Shown: positions 34,282-42,350 of the stretch, piece after piece
Layout: every line of letters begins with the position of its first letter
Position numbering within the stretch: position 1 is the stretch's first letter
Assembly: GCF_002101555.1 (NCBI RefSeq)
Contig: NZ_LQOL01000036.1
Location: 32,018-96,017 of the forward strand
Origin: Mycolicibacterium canariasense
GTDB lineage: Bacteria > Actinomycetota > Actinomycetes > Mycobacteriales > Mycobacteriaceae
Reading direction: 5' to 3'
Length of the DNA: 64,000 nucleotides
The notes under the pieces: generated by a model
What the model was told of the DNA's origin: nothing
What the model saw: the letters and a program-made list of their open reading frames with translations, nothing else
Database searches by the model: none
Translations under genes and position numbers: made by a program

Positions 34282-35064
34282 CTACGCCGCGGTTTCGGCC
34301 GGCGCGCCGTGAGTGCGCAGCATCGACTCCAGCCAGGCGGGCAATGCGCGGCAGGAGCCCAACCGCATCACGTGATGACCGAACATCCGTGTCGGCGGGA
34401 TCGGCACCGTGACGTCACCGGCGGTGACCAGGCAGCCCCCGACCATCATCTGCAGCTCCGGTAGGGGTTCGAACCGTGTATCGGCACCCTTGTCCGGACC
34501 GGCAGTCGCCGGTGTACGGAACAGATAGATGCCTCCCCCGGGCATCGTGGACAGGACCAGGGTTGGCGCGGTGTGCATCTCGCGCAGGTCGCCACTGACC
34601 TGAGTGGCCCACGTGCGCCACAGTGTCAACTGCTCGGCGTCGTGCACCATCACCGCGACCAGATGCGAACCCGCAACATGGATTCCCGCCGAGGCCGTGA
34701 TCGCCCCGCTGCTCAACAGCGGCTCCGCCAGTTCCTTTCCAACGACCTTGGTGATATGGCGGAAGTACGCCGCGACTCGAGCATTGATCCGCTCTCCGGT
34801 CACGTCGAGCTGGCCCATCGCCGCCAGCACGCCGGCCGATTCGACCGGCATGGGCTCCCCCGGCGGGTAACGCTTCGCCAGCTCGACCAATGCGGACGCA
34901 CTTACCGGGTCGATACCGTCGGCGAGCATCACATCTGGGCCCAGCATCCGCACGGCGGCACCGTATTCGGCCAGGGCCCGAAGGTAGCGCTTCCACACCA
35001 CCTGCGGTGACCGTGGATCCAGGCCAGCACCCAGCAGTGCGGTGAGTGGGTCACACCCGAGCAT
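34282..35064 (-). CDS. Prim-pol-like protein
   Basis: A 260-residue protein. The C-terminal half reads MPGGGIYLF, then GADTRFEPLPEL, then GGCLVTAGDVTVPIPPTR (in pieces), which follows the order of the bifunctional primase-polymerase fold (PxGGxHxYF...GVDxR...GGYVVAPPS). The catalytic His and several acids are replaced, so it may be a degenerate or accessory form. It overlaps the next gene by 14 bp. With the polymerase, clamp-like and helicase genes it suggests that the element carries part of its own replication set. Confidence 0.5.
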   Translation of the reverse strand: MLGCDPLTALLGAGLDPRSPQVVWKRYLRALAEYGAAVRMLGPDVMLADGIDPVSASALVELAKRYPPGEPMPVESAGVLAAMGQLDVTGERINARVAAYFRHITKVVGKELAEPLLSSGAITASAGIHVAGSHLVAVMVHDAEQLTLWRTWATQVSGDLREMHTAPTLVLSTMPGGGIYLFRTPATAGPDKGADTRFEPLPELQMMVGGCLVTAGDVTVPIPPTRMFGHHVMRLGSCRALPAWLESMLRTHGAPAETAA

Positions 35065-35461
35065 CGTTGTCCCCCCTGCGTGACGCCAGCACTCGCTGCG
35101 CCCACGTGGCTGTCTCGAGCACGACATCGAGCCACAGTTCTTCCAGCAGGATGAGCGCAGTCTCGAGTGCGCTTTTGTGCTCTCCGTCGCCGCAGGTCAC
35201 GGCGTCCAACCAGCCGGACTCATCTGCCTCCACATAGAATTCAGCGGCACGCTCGCGGTCGACTGTCCAACGTTCCTGCACCCAGACCCGTATGTCGTGC
35301 TGCACGTCAGCAGCGGCGCCCAGTCGGGACAGCACCCGCAGCACTGCGGCGGTGCGCGCACGCTCCAGCGCGGCGGTGGCTTCCGGGCTCGAATCCGCCC
35401 ACCGCAGCTGCAGCTCCTGCAGCTGCTTCACGTGATTCTCGGCGTCCAGGATGTATTGCAT
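35051..35461 (-). CDS. Hypothetical helical protein
   Basis: A 136-residue, acidic, helical protein starting with a coiled stretch (ILDAENHVKQLQELQLRW). A clear GAGGAG ribosome site precedes the ATG. Located between the polymerase and the prim-pol-like gene and probably in the same transcript. Not recognised. Confidence 0.65.
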   Translation of the reverse strand: MQYILDAENHVKQLQELQLRWADSSPEATAALERARTAAVLRVLSRLGAAADVQHDIRVWVQERWTVDRERAAEFYVEADESGWLDAVTCGDGEHKSALETALILLEELWLDVVLETATWAQRVLASRRGDNDARV

Positions 35462-35504
35462 GTTCAGCTCCTCGTCTCCGTTGATCGGTTTGCCGGCGGG
35501 TGCA

Positions 35505-38249
35505 TCACACGTACTGCCACCGAGACCCCAGCGGGTTGACGTCGACGGCCAGGAACGCCTCCATGCCGTACTGCTGCGCAACGGCCTCCAGGAACGGCGG
35601 AGGTGTGGACATGACCTCGATCAGCTCCTGCTGGATCTCAGCGTCGGCCACGATTTCGTCGTGCATCCACAGATGCACATGGTCGGACAAGCCGCGGCGA
35701 TCCAGCTCCAGAATCGAGTAGTGCATCACGTCCAGCGCTGATCCCTGACAGAAGTGGTTGGGCGCAATGCGTTTGGCGATGTCCTGCATCATCTGGCCGT
35801 TCTCCCAGAAGCGGAACCGCTGGTCGACGACACGGCCGCTCAGTGTGGTCACCGACCCGGTGTATTCGGACTGCTTTTTGAGCGCGTCGATGAGTGCGTA
35901 CAGGATCGGCAGGCTGTTGCGGATCGCCGAGGCGACCTCTTTCGCACGCTCCAGCGTCCAGCCGAACTGCAGCGCCGCTGCCTTGTGTCCCTGGCTGTAC
36001 ATGTCGGCCAGCATCTTGCGTTTTGCCATCTTGCGGTCGATGCCGGCCATGACGCCGACCGGCTCGTACGGATCTTTGCCGGCGCGCATATCTGCCAGGA
36101 ACCCGCGGTCCCCTGACGCTGTGGCCAGCACTACCGGTTCAATCGACTTCCAGTCCGCCGAGATCCACTGTGCACCCGGGTCGGCCAGGATCACACCACG
36201 CGCTTCGGAGGGGAACTGCTGAATCTCAGGCTTGCTGGCAGAGTTTCCGGTCAGGTACGGGCCGTGCGCTCCCCACGCTGTGAACGTCCCAGAAGTCGTT
36301 GTCACGCACCAGACGTCATCACGTGCGATGGACTCGGTGGATGTGCGCGTCGCCGGGGAGGGTGTGCTCATGCGCACCATCCAGCTCTCCTGATCCGCCG
36401 TGACCCCGATCGAAATGCCGAGGCGGTATGCCGCCAGCTTCACCGCATCCAGGAATGCTCCGCCCGGAACGCGCACGGGAACGTCATGATCATCGGGACC
36501 GACATGGCTGGTGATCCCACACAGGAACGCGTAGCAGTGGGTCAGGTCGAACGACAGAACCTCCAGCAGTGGCGCCGCTTCCGGCTCCCCCGCAGCGTAG
36601 AGCCATGCTGCCGTGGGGTGGGGATCGACACACGGCACCGCCGCTGCGCCGACAGCGGCCAGTATCGGCGTGAAACCAGCCCGGCGCAGAAGAGATTCGG
36701 CCCGGCCTTCCACCGAGATGACTTCGCCGAAGCGGTAGGCGTGATCGCATGCCGGACAGGCCGCCGGGTTGACGTGGTGGGCCAACGCCGCGGGTGCGGT
36801 GGTATCAGGGCGCAGCTGCACTCCGTGGTGGGCGCCGGCGGCGTCCATCGGGGCCAACACCAGTGATCCGCGGGGCGGGTGCAACAGCCAGCGGTGCTCA
36901 GGTGTCGATGACAGCTGTGTACCGTCGCTGAGGGTGTGCCTGTCGATCGGCGCTTCGGTGTAGCGGTGCACCGCACGGACTTTCACCCACTGGCCCAGGT
37001 GGTCGAGGGTGTGGTCGCCTTCCCGGATGTCGTCGGCGCCGATGATGCCGCGGCGAGTGAGCAGCCGCTGGTCGGTGGGCAGGCACATGCGCCCGGTGGC
37101 GCTGGCGCCCAGAATCTTGATCTCGGGGTGCAGTCGTCCGGTCGGGGGGGCGTTGGCGACCACTTTATCGACGTAGCCGCGCACCTTCTCGCTGTTGGCC
37201 ACGATGCGGTGGGCTGTGGCTAGCTCCGAGTGCAGGACGGAGTCTTCGTCGGTGATGTGCTTGAGCGCTTCCTTGTCGGACTTAAGCTGACCGGTGTCGG
37301 TGCGGGGCCAGATGGTGGCGTCGATCTCGCCGCGGGCGGCCAGCACATTCACCAAGTCGCGTCCGTTGCCCGCACGGATGCCCGCCTGTTTGAGCGTGTG
37401 CGCGGCTGCGATGGCCGTGGCTTCGGTCTGCTCGCGGTAGCGCTGAGGAAATTCGGTGTCGACGGCGTAGCCGCGTGCACTGCGTTCCAGCACAATGGCA
37501 TTGACGCGCTGGATGTCTTCTACCAGCTGTTCGGCGTCGGCGGAGTTGAGTCGGCCTTTGCCACCGAAACCGGCTTGTGCCGTCGTGAGGTATCGCGCGG
37601 CGTGGGCCATGATCCCGTGGCCGTGCACACCCGGCTCACCCCACAGACGCAGGGTGGCCACGGTGTCACTCATTGCGCCCATGGCGTAGGTGGGCGTGTC
37701 GATGTCGGTGCTCCACCAGCCATCGGCCTTCTTCAACCCGCGCGCGTCGAAGACCTTGTCCATGGTGATGCGGCTGTCGTCGAGAAGCTGAAACACCGTC
37801 GCCAGGTCTTCCAGCGCACGACCAGCTTTCGCGTTGGTGTCGACCATCCGCGAGGCAACCAGCGTGTCGCCGAGCTTGCGGATATGTTCGCGCGTCATCA
37901 ACCGGTGCGCGTAGAGGGGTGCGATGTCGAAGCTGGCACCGTGAAACACCAGGCGGGCGGCGTGATCGAATACTCGGGCCAGCAGCTTGCGATGATGCGA
38001 CCGCCGCAAGGGGTCCAGCAGCAGCGCCACGGTGTCGGCGCCGAGCTGGAATGCGACAGATACGCAGGTGATGGAGAACTTGTTCGCGTCGAGGCCCCGC
38101 GTCTCGATGTCCGCGGCCACCGTGCCGGGAGCAGCCGAGCAAAGGTGATCGATCCAGCGGGCCATTGCATCGTCGTCGGTCACCAGGAACGCGAACACGC
38201 TGTAGTCGAAGAGCTGAAACTGCGCGGCGTTGACGCGGGGCAGATTCAC
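35505..38249 (-). CDS. Family A DNA polymerase with intein
   Basis: A 914-residue precursor. Residues 1-230 hold a 3'-5' exonuclease-like domain (DIETRG with D and E; FHGASFDIA). The polymerase part has motif A in SADWKSIEPV, motif B-like KRKMLADMYSQGHKAA, and motif C in WMHDEIV. An intein sits between GRM and SASKPEIQQFP, inside the conserved TGRLSSxxPNLQNIP block. After splicing the enzyme would be 633 residues. It lacks the N-terminal 5'-nuclease domain of cellular Pol I, as is usual for phage and plasmid enzymes. GTG start chosen before NLPRV; the frame extends further upstream without a good start. Confidence 0.8.
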   Translation of the reverse strand: MNLPRVNAAQFQLFDYSVFAFLVTDDDAMARWIDHLCSAAPGTVAADIETRGLDANKFSITCVSVAFQLGADTVALLLDPLRRSHHRKLLARVFDHAARLVFHGASFDIAPLYAHRLMTREHIRKLGDTLVASRMVDTNAKAGRALEDLATVFQLLDDSRITMDKVFDARGLKKADGWWSTDIDTPTYAMGAMSDTVATLRLWGEPGVHGHGIMAHAARYLTTAQAGFGGKGRLNSADAEQLVEDIQRVNAIVLERSARGYAVDTEFPQRYREQTEATAIAAAHTLKQAGIRAGNGRDLVNVLAARGEIDATIWPRTDTGQLKSDKEALKHITDEDSVLHSELATAHRIVANSEKVRGYVDKVVANAPPTGRLHPEIKILGASATGRMCLPTDQRLLTRRGIIGADDIREGDHTLDHLGQWVKVRAVHRYTEAPIDRHTLSDGTQLSSTPEHRWLLHPPRGSLVLAPMDAAGAHHGVQLRPDTTAPAALAHHVNPAACPACDHAYRFGEVISVEGRAESLLRRAGFTPILAAVGAAAVPCVDPHPTAAWLYAAGEPEAAPLLEVLSFDLTHCYAFLCGITSHVGPDDHDVPVRVPGGAFLDAVKLAAYRLGISIGVTADQESWMVRMSTPSPATRTSTESIARDDVWCVTTTSGTFTAWGAHGPYLTGNSASKPEIQQFPSEARGVILADPGAQWISADWKSIEPVVLATASGDRGFLADMRAGKDPYEPVGVMAGIDRKMAKRKMLADMYSQGHKAAALQFGWTLERAKEVASAIRNSLPILYALIDALKKQSEYTGSVTTLSGRVVDQRFRFWENGQMMQDIAKRIAPNHFCQGSALDVMHYSILELDRRGLSDHVHLWMHDEIVADAEIQQELIEVMSTPPPFLEAVAQQYGMEAFLAVDVNPLGSRWQYV
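36243..37085 (-). other. Intein in DNA polymerase
   Basis: 281 residues, from Cys389 (CLPTDQRLLT) to Asn669 (GPYLTGN), followed by Ser as the +1 residue. Block A is CLPTDQRLLTRRGIIGADDI, block B LSSTPEHRWLL with the Thr and His, block F DVWCVTTTSGTF and block G HGPYLTGN. About 130 residues separate the splicing halves; they contain a CPACDH cluster and an AFLCGITSHVG stretch that could be a decayed LAGLIDADG motif, so homing activity is doubtful while splicing residues look intact. The penultimate residue is Gly rather than His, which can slow Asn cyclisation. Confidence 0.85.
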
Positions 38250-38505
38250 GGTGGGAACGGCGGGTTCGACGGACACCGCGGCAGTTAAACACCGGGCACC
38301 GACGTCGACGGTTGGTTGTGCACGACACGCGGAATGCACGCGATTGATGCACGCCGATGCATGTTGCTCAGCCGGCTCGTGCGCGGGACGCGATACACCC
38401 CGAGCGAGGTACGCGCTCCGCACCTGGTTGGCGCCGCGGTAGCGGACCCTAGACGCCGGCACCGTGACCGTAGGCGCTGGTTGCCGCAGCAATCCAGCGA
38501 TACAA

Positions 38506-38515
38506 GGACGTGACA
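38506..38515 (+). repeat. GGACGTGACA decamer copy
   Basis: Exact copy (AAGGACGTGACAG) in the 600-bp spacer between the divergent polymerase and the gene at 38862. Its GTG opens a frame of only eight codons. Confidence 0.6.
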
Positions 38516-38628
38516 GTCAACTATTTTCGCAGCTAGATAGGCCGCACGGGCGCTCACACGCAGACGCACCTCTCCGGCGGCGCCGAAAGAAGTGACATTT
38601 GCCTGGGTTTACGCCCGTTATCCTCAAC

Positions 38629-38775
38629 ATGTTCTGGCGTTCTTCGCAGCTCACGCGCGAAGTGATCGAAGGTGTCGCACGCCGGGGGTACAAAGAACGC
38701 AATGCATGTGCTGTTGCACGTGCATCGGTAATGGCATTAGCCTCTGAACGACGGCGCAAGATGCCGGTGTCGTAA
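38629..38775 (+). CDS. Possible leaderless small protein
   Basis: A 48-residue basic helical frame (MFWRSSQLTREVIEGVARR...). A TATCCT ends 4 bp before the ATG, which would fit a -10 box for a leaderless transcript, common in mycobacteria. No ribosome site. It lies in the spacer between polymerase and the gene at 38862. Could be spurious; support is only the promoter spacing and the codon pattern. Confidence 0.35.
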   Translation: MFWRSSQLTREVIEGVARRGYKERNACAVARASVMALASERRRKMPVS

Positions 38776-38861
38776 CCGTGGATGTTGATGAGTTTTCACG
38801 CAGCCGCGGACGCGCCCCCGGTCCGACGGCACCGTCCGCTGACACCCCGACAGGAGCACCA

Positions 38862-39374
38862 ATGACTCTCACCACAGCGGCACCGCTGAATACGGTCGCA
38901 CCGACCGTCACGCTGCCGCCGCCGCCGCCGTTTCACATGGCGTCGAACTCCCCGGCTGTCTCTTCGAACGCACCGGTCGCCCAGGTTCCCGCCAGCGCAC
39001 CATCCGCGGTACCGGATACCGCGGCACTGGCCGATGCCTTCGCCGCATCCGCTGATCCCGGCGGTGAGCTGGCAGCGCTGGTGACGGCCGTCGCCGCGAG
39101 GTCGCGCACAGCGGCGCAGCAGGGCCTGACCCTGGCGACCGTTGAGGCCGCGTGCAAGCAGACGCTCAAGCAGATCCGGGCCGCGCTGTTGGCAGCGGTC
39201 GCCGACACTGCTCACCCCGGCGGACGCCCCGGCGTCTACGACGGCTTCACCGTCGCGACGAAGGCAGGGTCGCGCTCACTGTCCTACACCGACCTCGAGG
39301 AGAACTACCCCGATGTTTACGCCGAGATGGTCAGTGTCGGAAAGCCGTCGATCGTCTTGACCTACACCGGCTGA
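38862..39374 (+). CDS. Hypothetical protein
   Basis: A 170-residue protein. About 1-60 is Pro/Ala/Thr-rich and disordered; about 65-115 is helical; the end (RSLSYTDLEENYPDVYAEMV) is a small compact region. CAGGAG ribosome site before the ATG. An in-frame GTG at 38778 could add 28 residues. Likely the first gene of the plus-strand run to 44281. Not recognised. Confidence 0.65.
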   Translation: MTLTTAAPLNTVAPTVTLPPPPPFHMASNSPAVSSNAPVAQVPASAPSAVPDTAALADAFAASADPGGELAALVTAVAARSRTAAQQGLTLATVEAACKQTLKQIRAALLAAVADTAHPGGRPGVYDGFTVATKAGSRSLSYTDLEENYPDVYAEMVSVGKPSIVLTYTG

Positions 39375-39460
39375 CCACCGCCGCATCCGCTCAAAAACCG
39401 CTGCTCTACCGCTTTCTCACCGCTGACACACCCACCAGTAACCCAAGGAGCCCGTACACC

Positions 39461-40795
39461 ATGACCGCTGTCCACCCCGTCGCCCCGCCTCCTCTGGCCG
39501 ACGTCTCCCATCCGCCGGCACTTGCGCCGGTCACGCCGATCGCTCCCATCGCGCCCGTAGTGGCGGCCCCCGTCGCGCCCGCAGTAGCGCCTGCAGTGGC
39601 GGCTCCCGTCGTGCCTGCCGTGGCACTGGCCGCACCGGTGACCGCGTCTGTCCCCGCTCCGGTCCCGGCGCCGGTCACGGCCTCTGCACCGGCACCGATT
39701 CCTGCGCCGGTTGCTCCGGATCGCACACCTCTGACGGTCGCGCCGCAGATCCACGACACCGCCCTGTCTCCGGTGGCTGAGATCGCCGCCAGCACACCGG
39801 CTCCCGCGGCTCCCGCGGTGTCTTTGCCCGCATCCCCTGACGCGCCGCCGGTGTCGTCCGTCCCGGCTCCCGCCCCGGTCACGCCCGCGGTGGCCCTGCC
39901 GGTTGCCCCGCAGGTGTTTGTCGGCGAGGTCGTCGCCGGCGTAGTCCCCGGTGCGCACCCGCTCCCGGTCGCACCGACCGCTCCTGTCCCCGCTGCCGCT
40001 CCTGTCCCCGCTGCCGCTCCTGCGCCCGTCACCGGCGAAGCAGCTGCAGCTGCAGCTGCGGCGGCCCCCAACGCCTCGGACACCGTCATCGCCTACGCCA
40101 AGCGGCACAACATCGACCTGTCCCAGATCACCGGCACCAGCCGTGGTGGGCGCATCGTTCGCCGCGACGTCGAGGCGGCGATCGCCGCACGCGCCGCTGA
40201 CGTCCAGGCGACGGCTGCACCGGAGCCCACGCACACCGAGGCGGCCACAGCACCGGCACCGGCTCCAGAGGCCGTGGCGGTGACCGAGAGCCCTGTCTCG
40301 CAGCCGAATTCGGTTGCCCCGGCCGCCCCGGTTGCTCCGGTTGCTCCGGTCGCCCCGGTTGCTCCGGTCGCCCCGGTTGCTCCGGTCGCCCCGGTTGCTC
40401 CGGTCGCCCCGGTTGCTCCGGTCGCCCCCGCACCGGAACCTGCCGCTGCGGCCGAAACGGTTGCCCCGAGCGCTGAGGCTCCTGGTCCCGCTCCGGCTCC
40501 CGCACCGGCTCCCGTTCCGGCGCCGGTGCCTGCTCCTGCTCCGGTCACCGAAACCGTCGCTCCGCGGGCGACGCCGATCCCGTCACCCGCACCGGCAGGT
40601 GCCAGTGTGGAGCTGCAGGTGCCGATCGACCTGCGCGGCGGTCACGCGCTCCTCATCGAATCCACCGACGACCTCGTCGGAATGGCCCAGAACGTGCTGC
40701 CCAACTTGGCCGTGCTGAACGCGTCGCTCAAACTCACCGGTGACGGCGCCGTTCTGCTGGTCACCGTCTCCGCGATCGCGACGGTGGCCTTGTGA
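39461..40795 (+). CDS. Pro/Ala/Val-rich protein with E3-binding-like domain
   Basis: A 444-residue protein. About 1-200 is Pro/Ala/Val-rich. Residues about 206-245 ([34 protein letters not shown]) match the peripheral subunit-binding fold of 2-oxoacid dehydrogenase E2, which is also the fold of the Lsr2 DNA-binding domain. A tandem APV repeat follows, then a compact C-terminal domain ([20 protein letters not shown]). With no dehydrogenase genes nearby, a DNA- or protein-binding role is more likely than metabolism (inference). AAGGAG ribosome site. Confidence 0.65.
   Translation: MTAVHPVAPPPLADVSHPPALAPVTPIAPIAPVVAAPVAPAVAPAVAAPVVPAVALAAPVTASVPAPVPAPVTASAPAPIPAPVAPDRTPLTVAPQIHDTALSPVAEIAASTPAPAAPAVSLPASPDAPPVSSVPAPAPVTPAVALPVAPQVFVGEVVAGVVPGAHPLPVAPTAPVPAAAPVPAAAPAPVTGEAAAAAAAAAPNASDTVIAYAKRHNIDLSQITGTSRGGRIVRRDVEAAIAARAADVQATAAPEPTHTEAATAPAPAPEAVAVTESPVSQPNSVAPAAPVAPVAPVAPVAPVAPVAPVAPVAPVAPVAPVAPAPEPAAAAETVAPSAEAPGPAPAPAPAPVPAPVPAPAPVTETVAPRATPIPSPAPAGASVELQVPIDLRGGHALLIESTDDLVGMAQNVLPNLAVLNASLKLTGDGAVLLVTVSAIATVAL
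40331..40430 (+). repeat. 18-bp tandem repeat in coding sequence
   Basis: One half unit (9 bp) plus five units of GTTGCTCCGGTCGCCCCG, the last with one extra C, coding for repeated VAPVAP. Units are almost identical, so copy number could vary between isolates without frameshift. Confidence 0.8.
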
Positions 40796-41580
40796 GCATC
40801 CCGACGCTGGCGGACATCGACATGACCGCACACTTCCCCCAGCTGCCGCCGCAGCTCTCGCCGCCCGACAGCGACGACAACGCGCTCGGCATGGTCCAGG
40901 TCCGCATCGCTCCCCTCATCGAGCCGGGACCGCTTGCACTGGCCGGCTTGACCGAGACCGTCACCGAGACCGTCCTGGACATGCAGCTCATCATCGACTA
41001 CACCCTCGCGCTGGCACGGCGCACTGCTGCGCGTATCCAGCGCGGCCATGTCGACTACATCGAGCACCCCCATCAGCACCCGACCAGTGGCGTGACGTGC
41101 CTGCGCTGCGCCGTACTGGGTACCTCGCGGGATCTGACGGTGGCCAACGCACTGCTGGAGATCCTGACGCTGACCAACGCCGACGAGGAATGGAACTGCT
41201 CCTCGGATTGCACGGATACCCGCATCATTTCGCGCCTGCGCCGCCTGGCTGTCAGCGCCGCGGTGTTCGAGGAGCTGTACGGGCCGCGGTGGGGTGAGGT
41301 CATGCTGACGTGCCTGCGCATCGAAGCCGCGGACTTCCGGCTGCTGCACCACCTGGTGCGCCAGCACAACACCAGCCGGGTTCTGACCGTGCACACGCGG
41401 CAGTCGCTGTCCGCCTATCATCTGGCGACCGTCGTCTGCCCGTGGACTTCCCGCGGGGGAGGGACCGTCACTCCGATGCTGCGCGGCTCAGTCGGGATCC
41501 GGTTGGCGGTCGCGACAGCCGCGGTGGCTATCGGTGAACCGCCAGCCTGGCTGGACCATCTGCCTGCACCTGTTCTGTGA
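40792..41580 (+). CDS. Hypothetical protein
   Basis: A 262-residue protein starting at a GTG that overlaps the previous stop (GTGA). It is mostly helical, with Cys residues at about 101-104 (VTCLRCAVLG) and 137-142 (NCSSDC) that could bind a metal. The end is hydrophobic (GIRLAVATAAVAIG). It overlaps the Hint-like gene by 4 bp. Not recognised. Confidence 0.65.
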   Translation: MSIPTLADIDMTAHFPQLPPQLSPPDSDDNALGMVQVRIAPLIEPGPLALAGLTETVTETVLDMQLIIDYTLALARRTAARIQRGHVDYIEHPHQHPTSGVTCLRCAVLGTSRDLTVANALLEILTLTNADEEWNCSSDCTDTRIISRLRRLAVSAAVFEELYGPRWGEVMLTCLRIEAADFRLLHHLVRQHNTSRVLTVHTRQSLSAYHLATVVCPWTSRGGGTVTPMLRGSVGIRLAVATAAVAIGEPPAWLDHLPAPVL

Positions 41581-42350
41581 CCGCGATGGCACCTGCCGCC
41601 GTGTGCGCCCCGGACTCTTCCGGATCGACCATCACGGCGGTACCCACTCCCCGCGGATTCGTCGCGCTGTCGTCGCTGAGTACAGGCGACCTGGTGTTCG
41701 GCTCCGACGGCCACCCCACCGCTGTATTCGGTACTGCCGAATCCAGCACCGGGACGGCCATCGAGTTCGGGTTCTCCGACGGTGCAACGACGTTGGCCAG
41801 CGCCGAGCAGCTGTGGCTGGCCTTCGACGCGGCAACCGCGACCGAGGACTACTACCGCAGCATCGACATCGCCACCAACCTGGCGATGCCCGATGGCACC
41901 GCACGCTGGGCGGTACGCACGGCTGGTCCGGTCGCCTACCCCGACACGGGACCGACCACGGCCGATCCGCTGACGTTTGGTCAGGCGCTGCGCAACGGGC
42001 TGGTCGAATCGGAGTCTGAGCTGCTGCCCTACCTGCTGGGCACGATCCAGGTTCGGCGAGCAGTGTTGGATGGCCTGCACGGTGTACGGCGGACATTGCC
42101 GGCGTCGGCGCCGGAAATGGCTCGAGATGCGTACGCCTCACTGGTCCGCTCGCTCGGCGGTCTCCCCGTGGTCGAGCCCGCCGGATCCGGCACTCACGCA
42201 GCTGCGCGCTTCGGCGTCCGTCGCGGCATCACCGCTGCAGCGGCGGTGGATCGGTCCGCGCCCGGCGGCCTCACGGTCGCCGCGACTGACGGGCTCTACC
42301 TCACCGGCGGCGATTACGTGCTCAGCTGCGGATCGTGGGGGCGCCCATGA
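41577..42350 (+). CDS. Hint/intein-like protein, probably splicing-inactive
   Basis: A 257-residue protein. PTPRGFVALSSLSTGDLVFG and SDGHPTAVFG follow block A of inteins; FSDGATTLASAEQLWLAF follows block B, but the Thr-x-x-His is replaced by A-x-x-Q. The C-terminus DGLYLTGGDYVLSCGSWG recalls blocks F/G without the final His-Asn. The last 4 bp overlap the start of the helicase gene. It may be an intein that became a separate gene, perhaps split away from the helicase, or a domesticated Hint domain. Confidence 0.55.
   Translation: MTAMAPAAVCAPDSSGSTITAVPTPRGFVALSSLSTGDLVFGSDGHPTAVFGTAESSTGTAIEFGFSDGATTLASAEQLWLAFDAATATEDYYRSIDIATNLAMPDGTARWAVRTAGPVAYPDTGPTTADPLTFGQALRNGLVESESELLPYLLGTIQVRRAVLDGLHGVRRTLPASAPEMARDAYASLVRSLGGLPVVEPAGSGTHAAARFGVRRGITAAAAVDRSAPGGLTVAATDGLYLTGGDYVLSCGSWGRP

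Noticed and set aside
40331..40430. CRISPR-like array
   Set aside because: Units are directly tandem with no spacers and encode the protein repeat.
40093..40548. Gly/Ala/Thr repeat protein on the minus strand resembling a PE_PGRS stretch
   Set aside because: It is the complement of the VAPVAP tandem repeat; no start signal.
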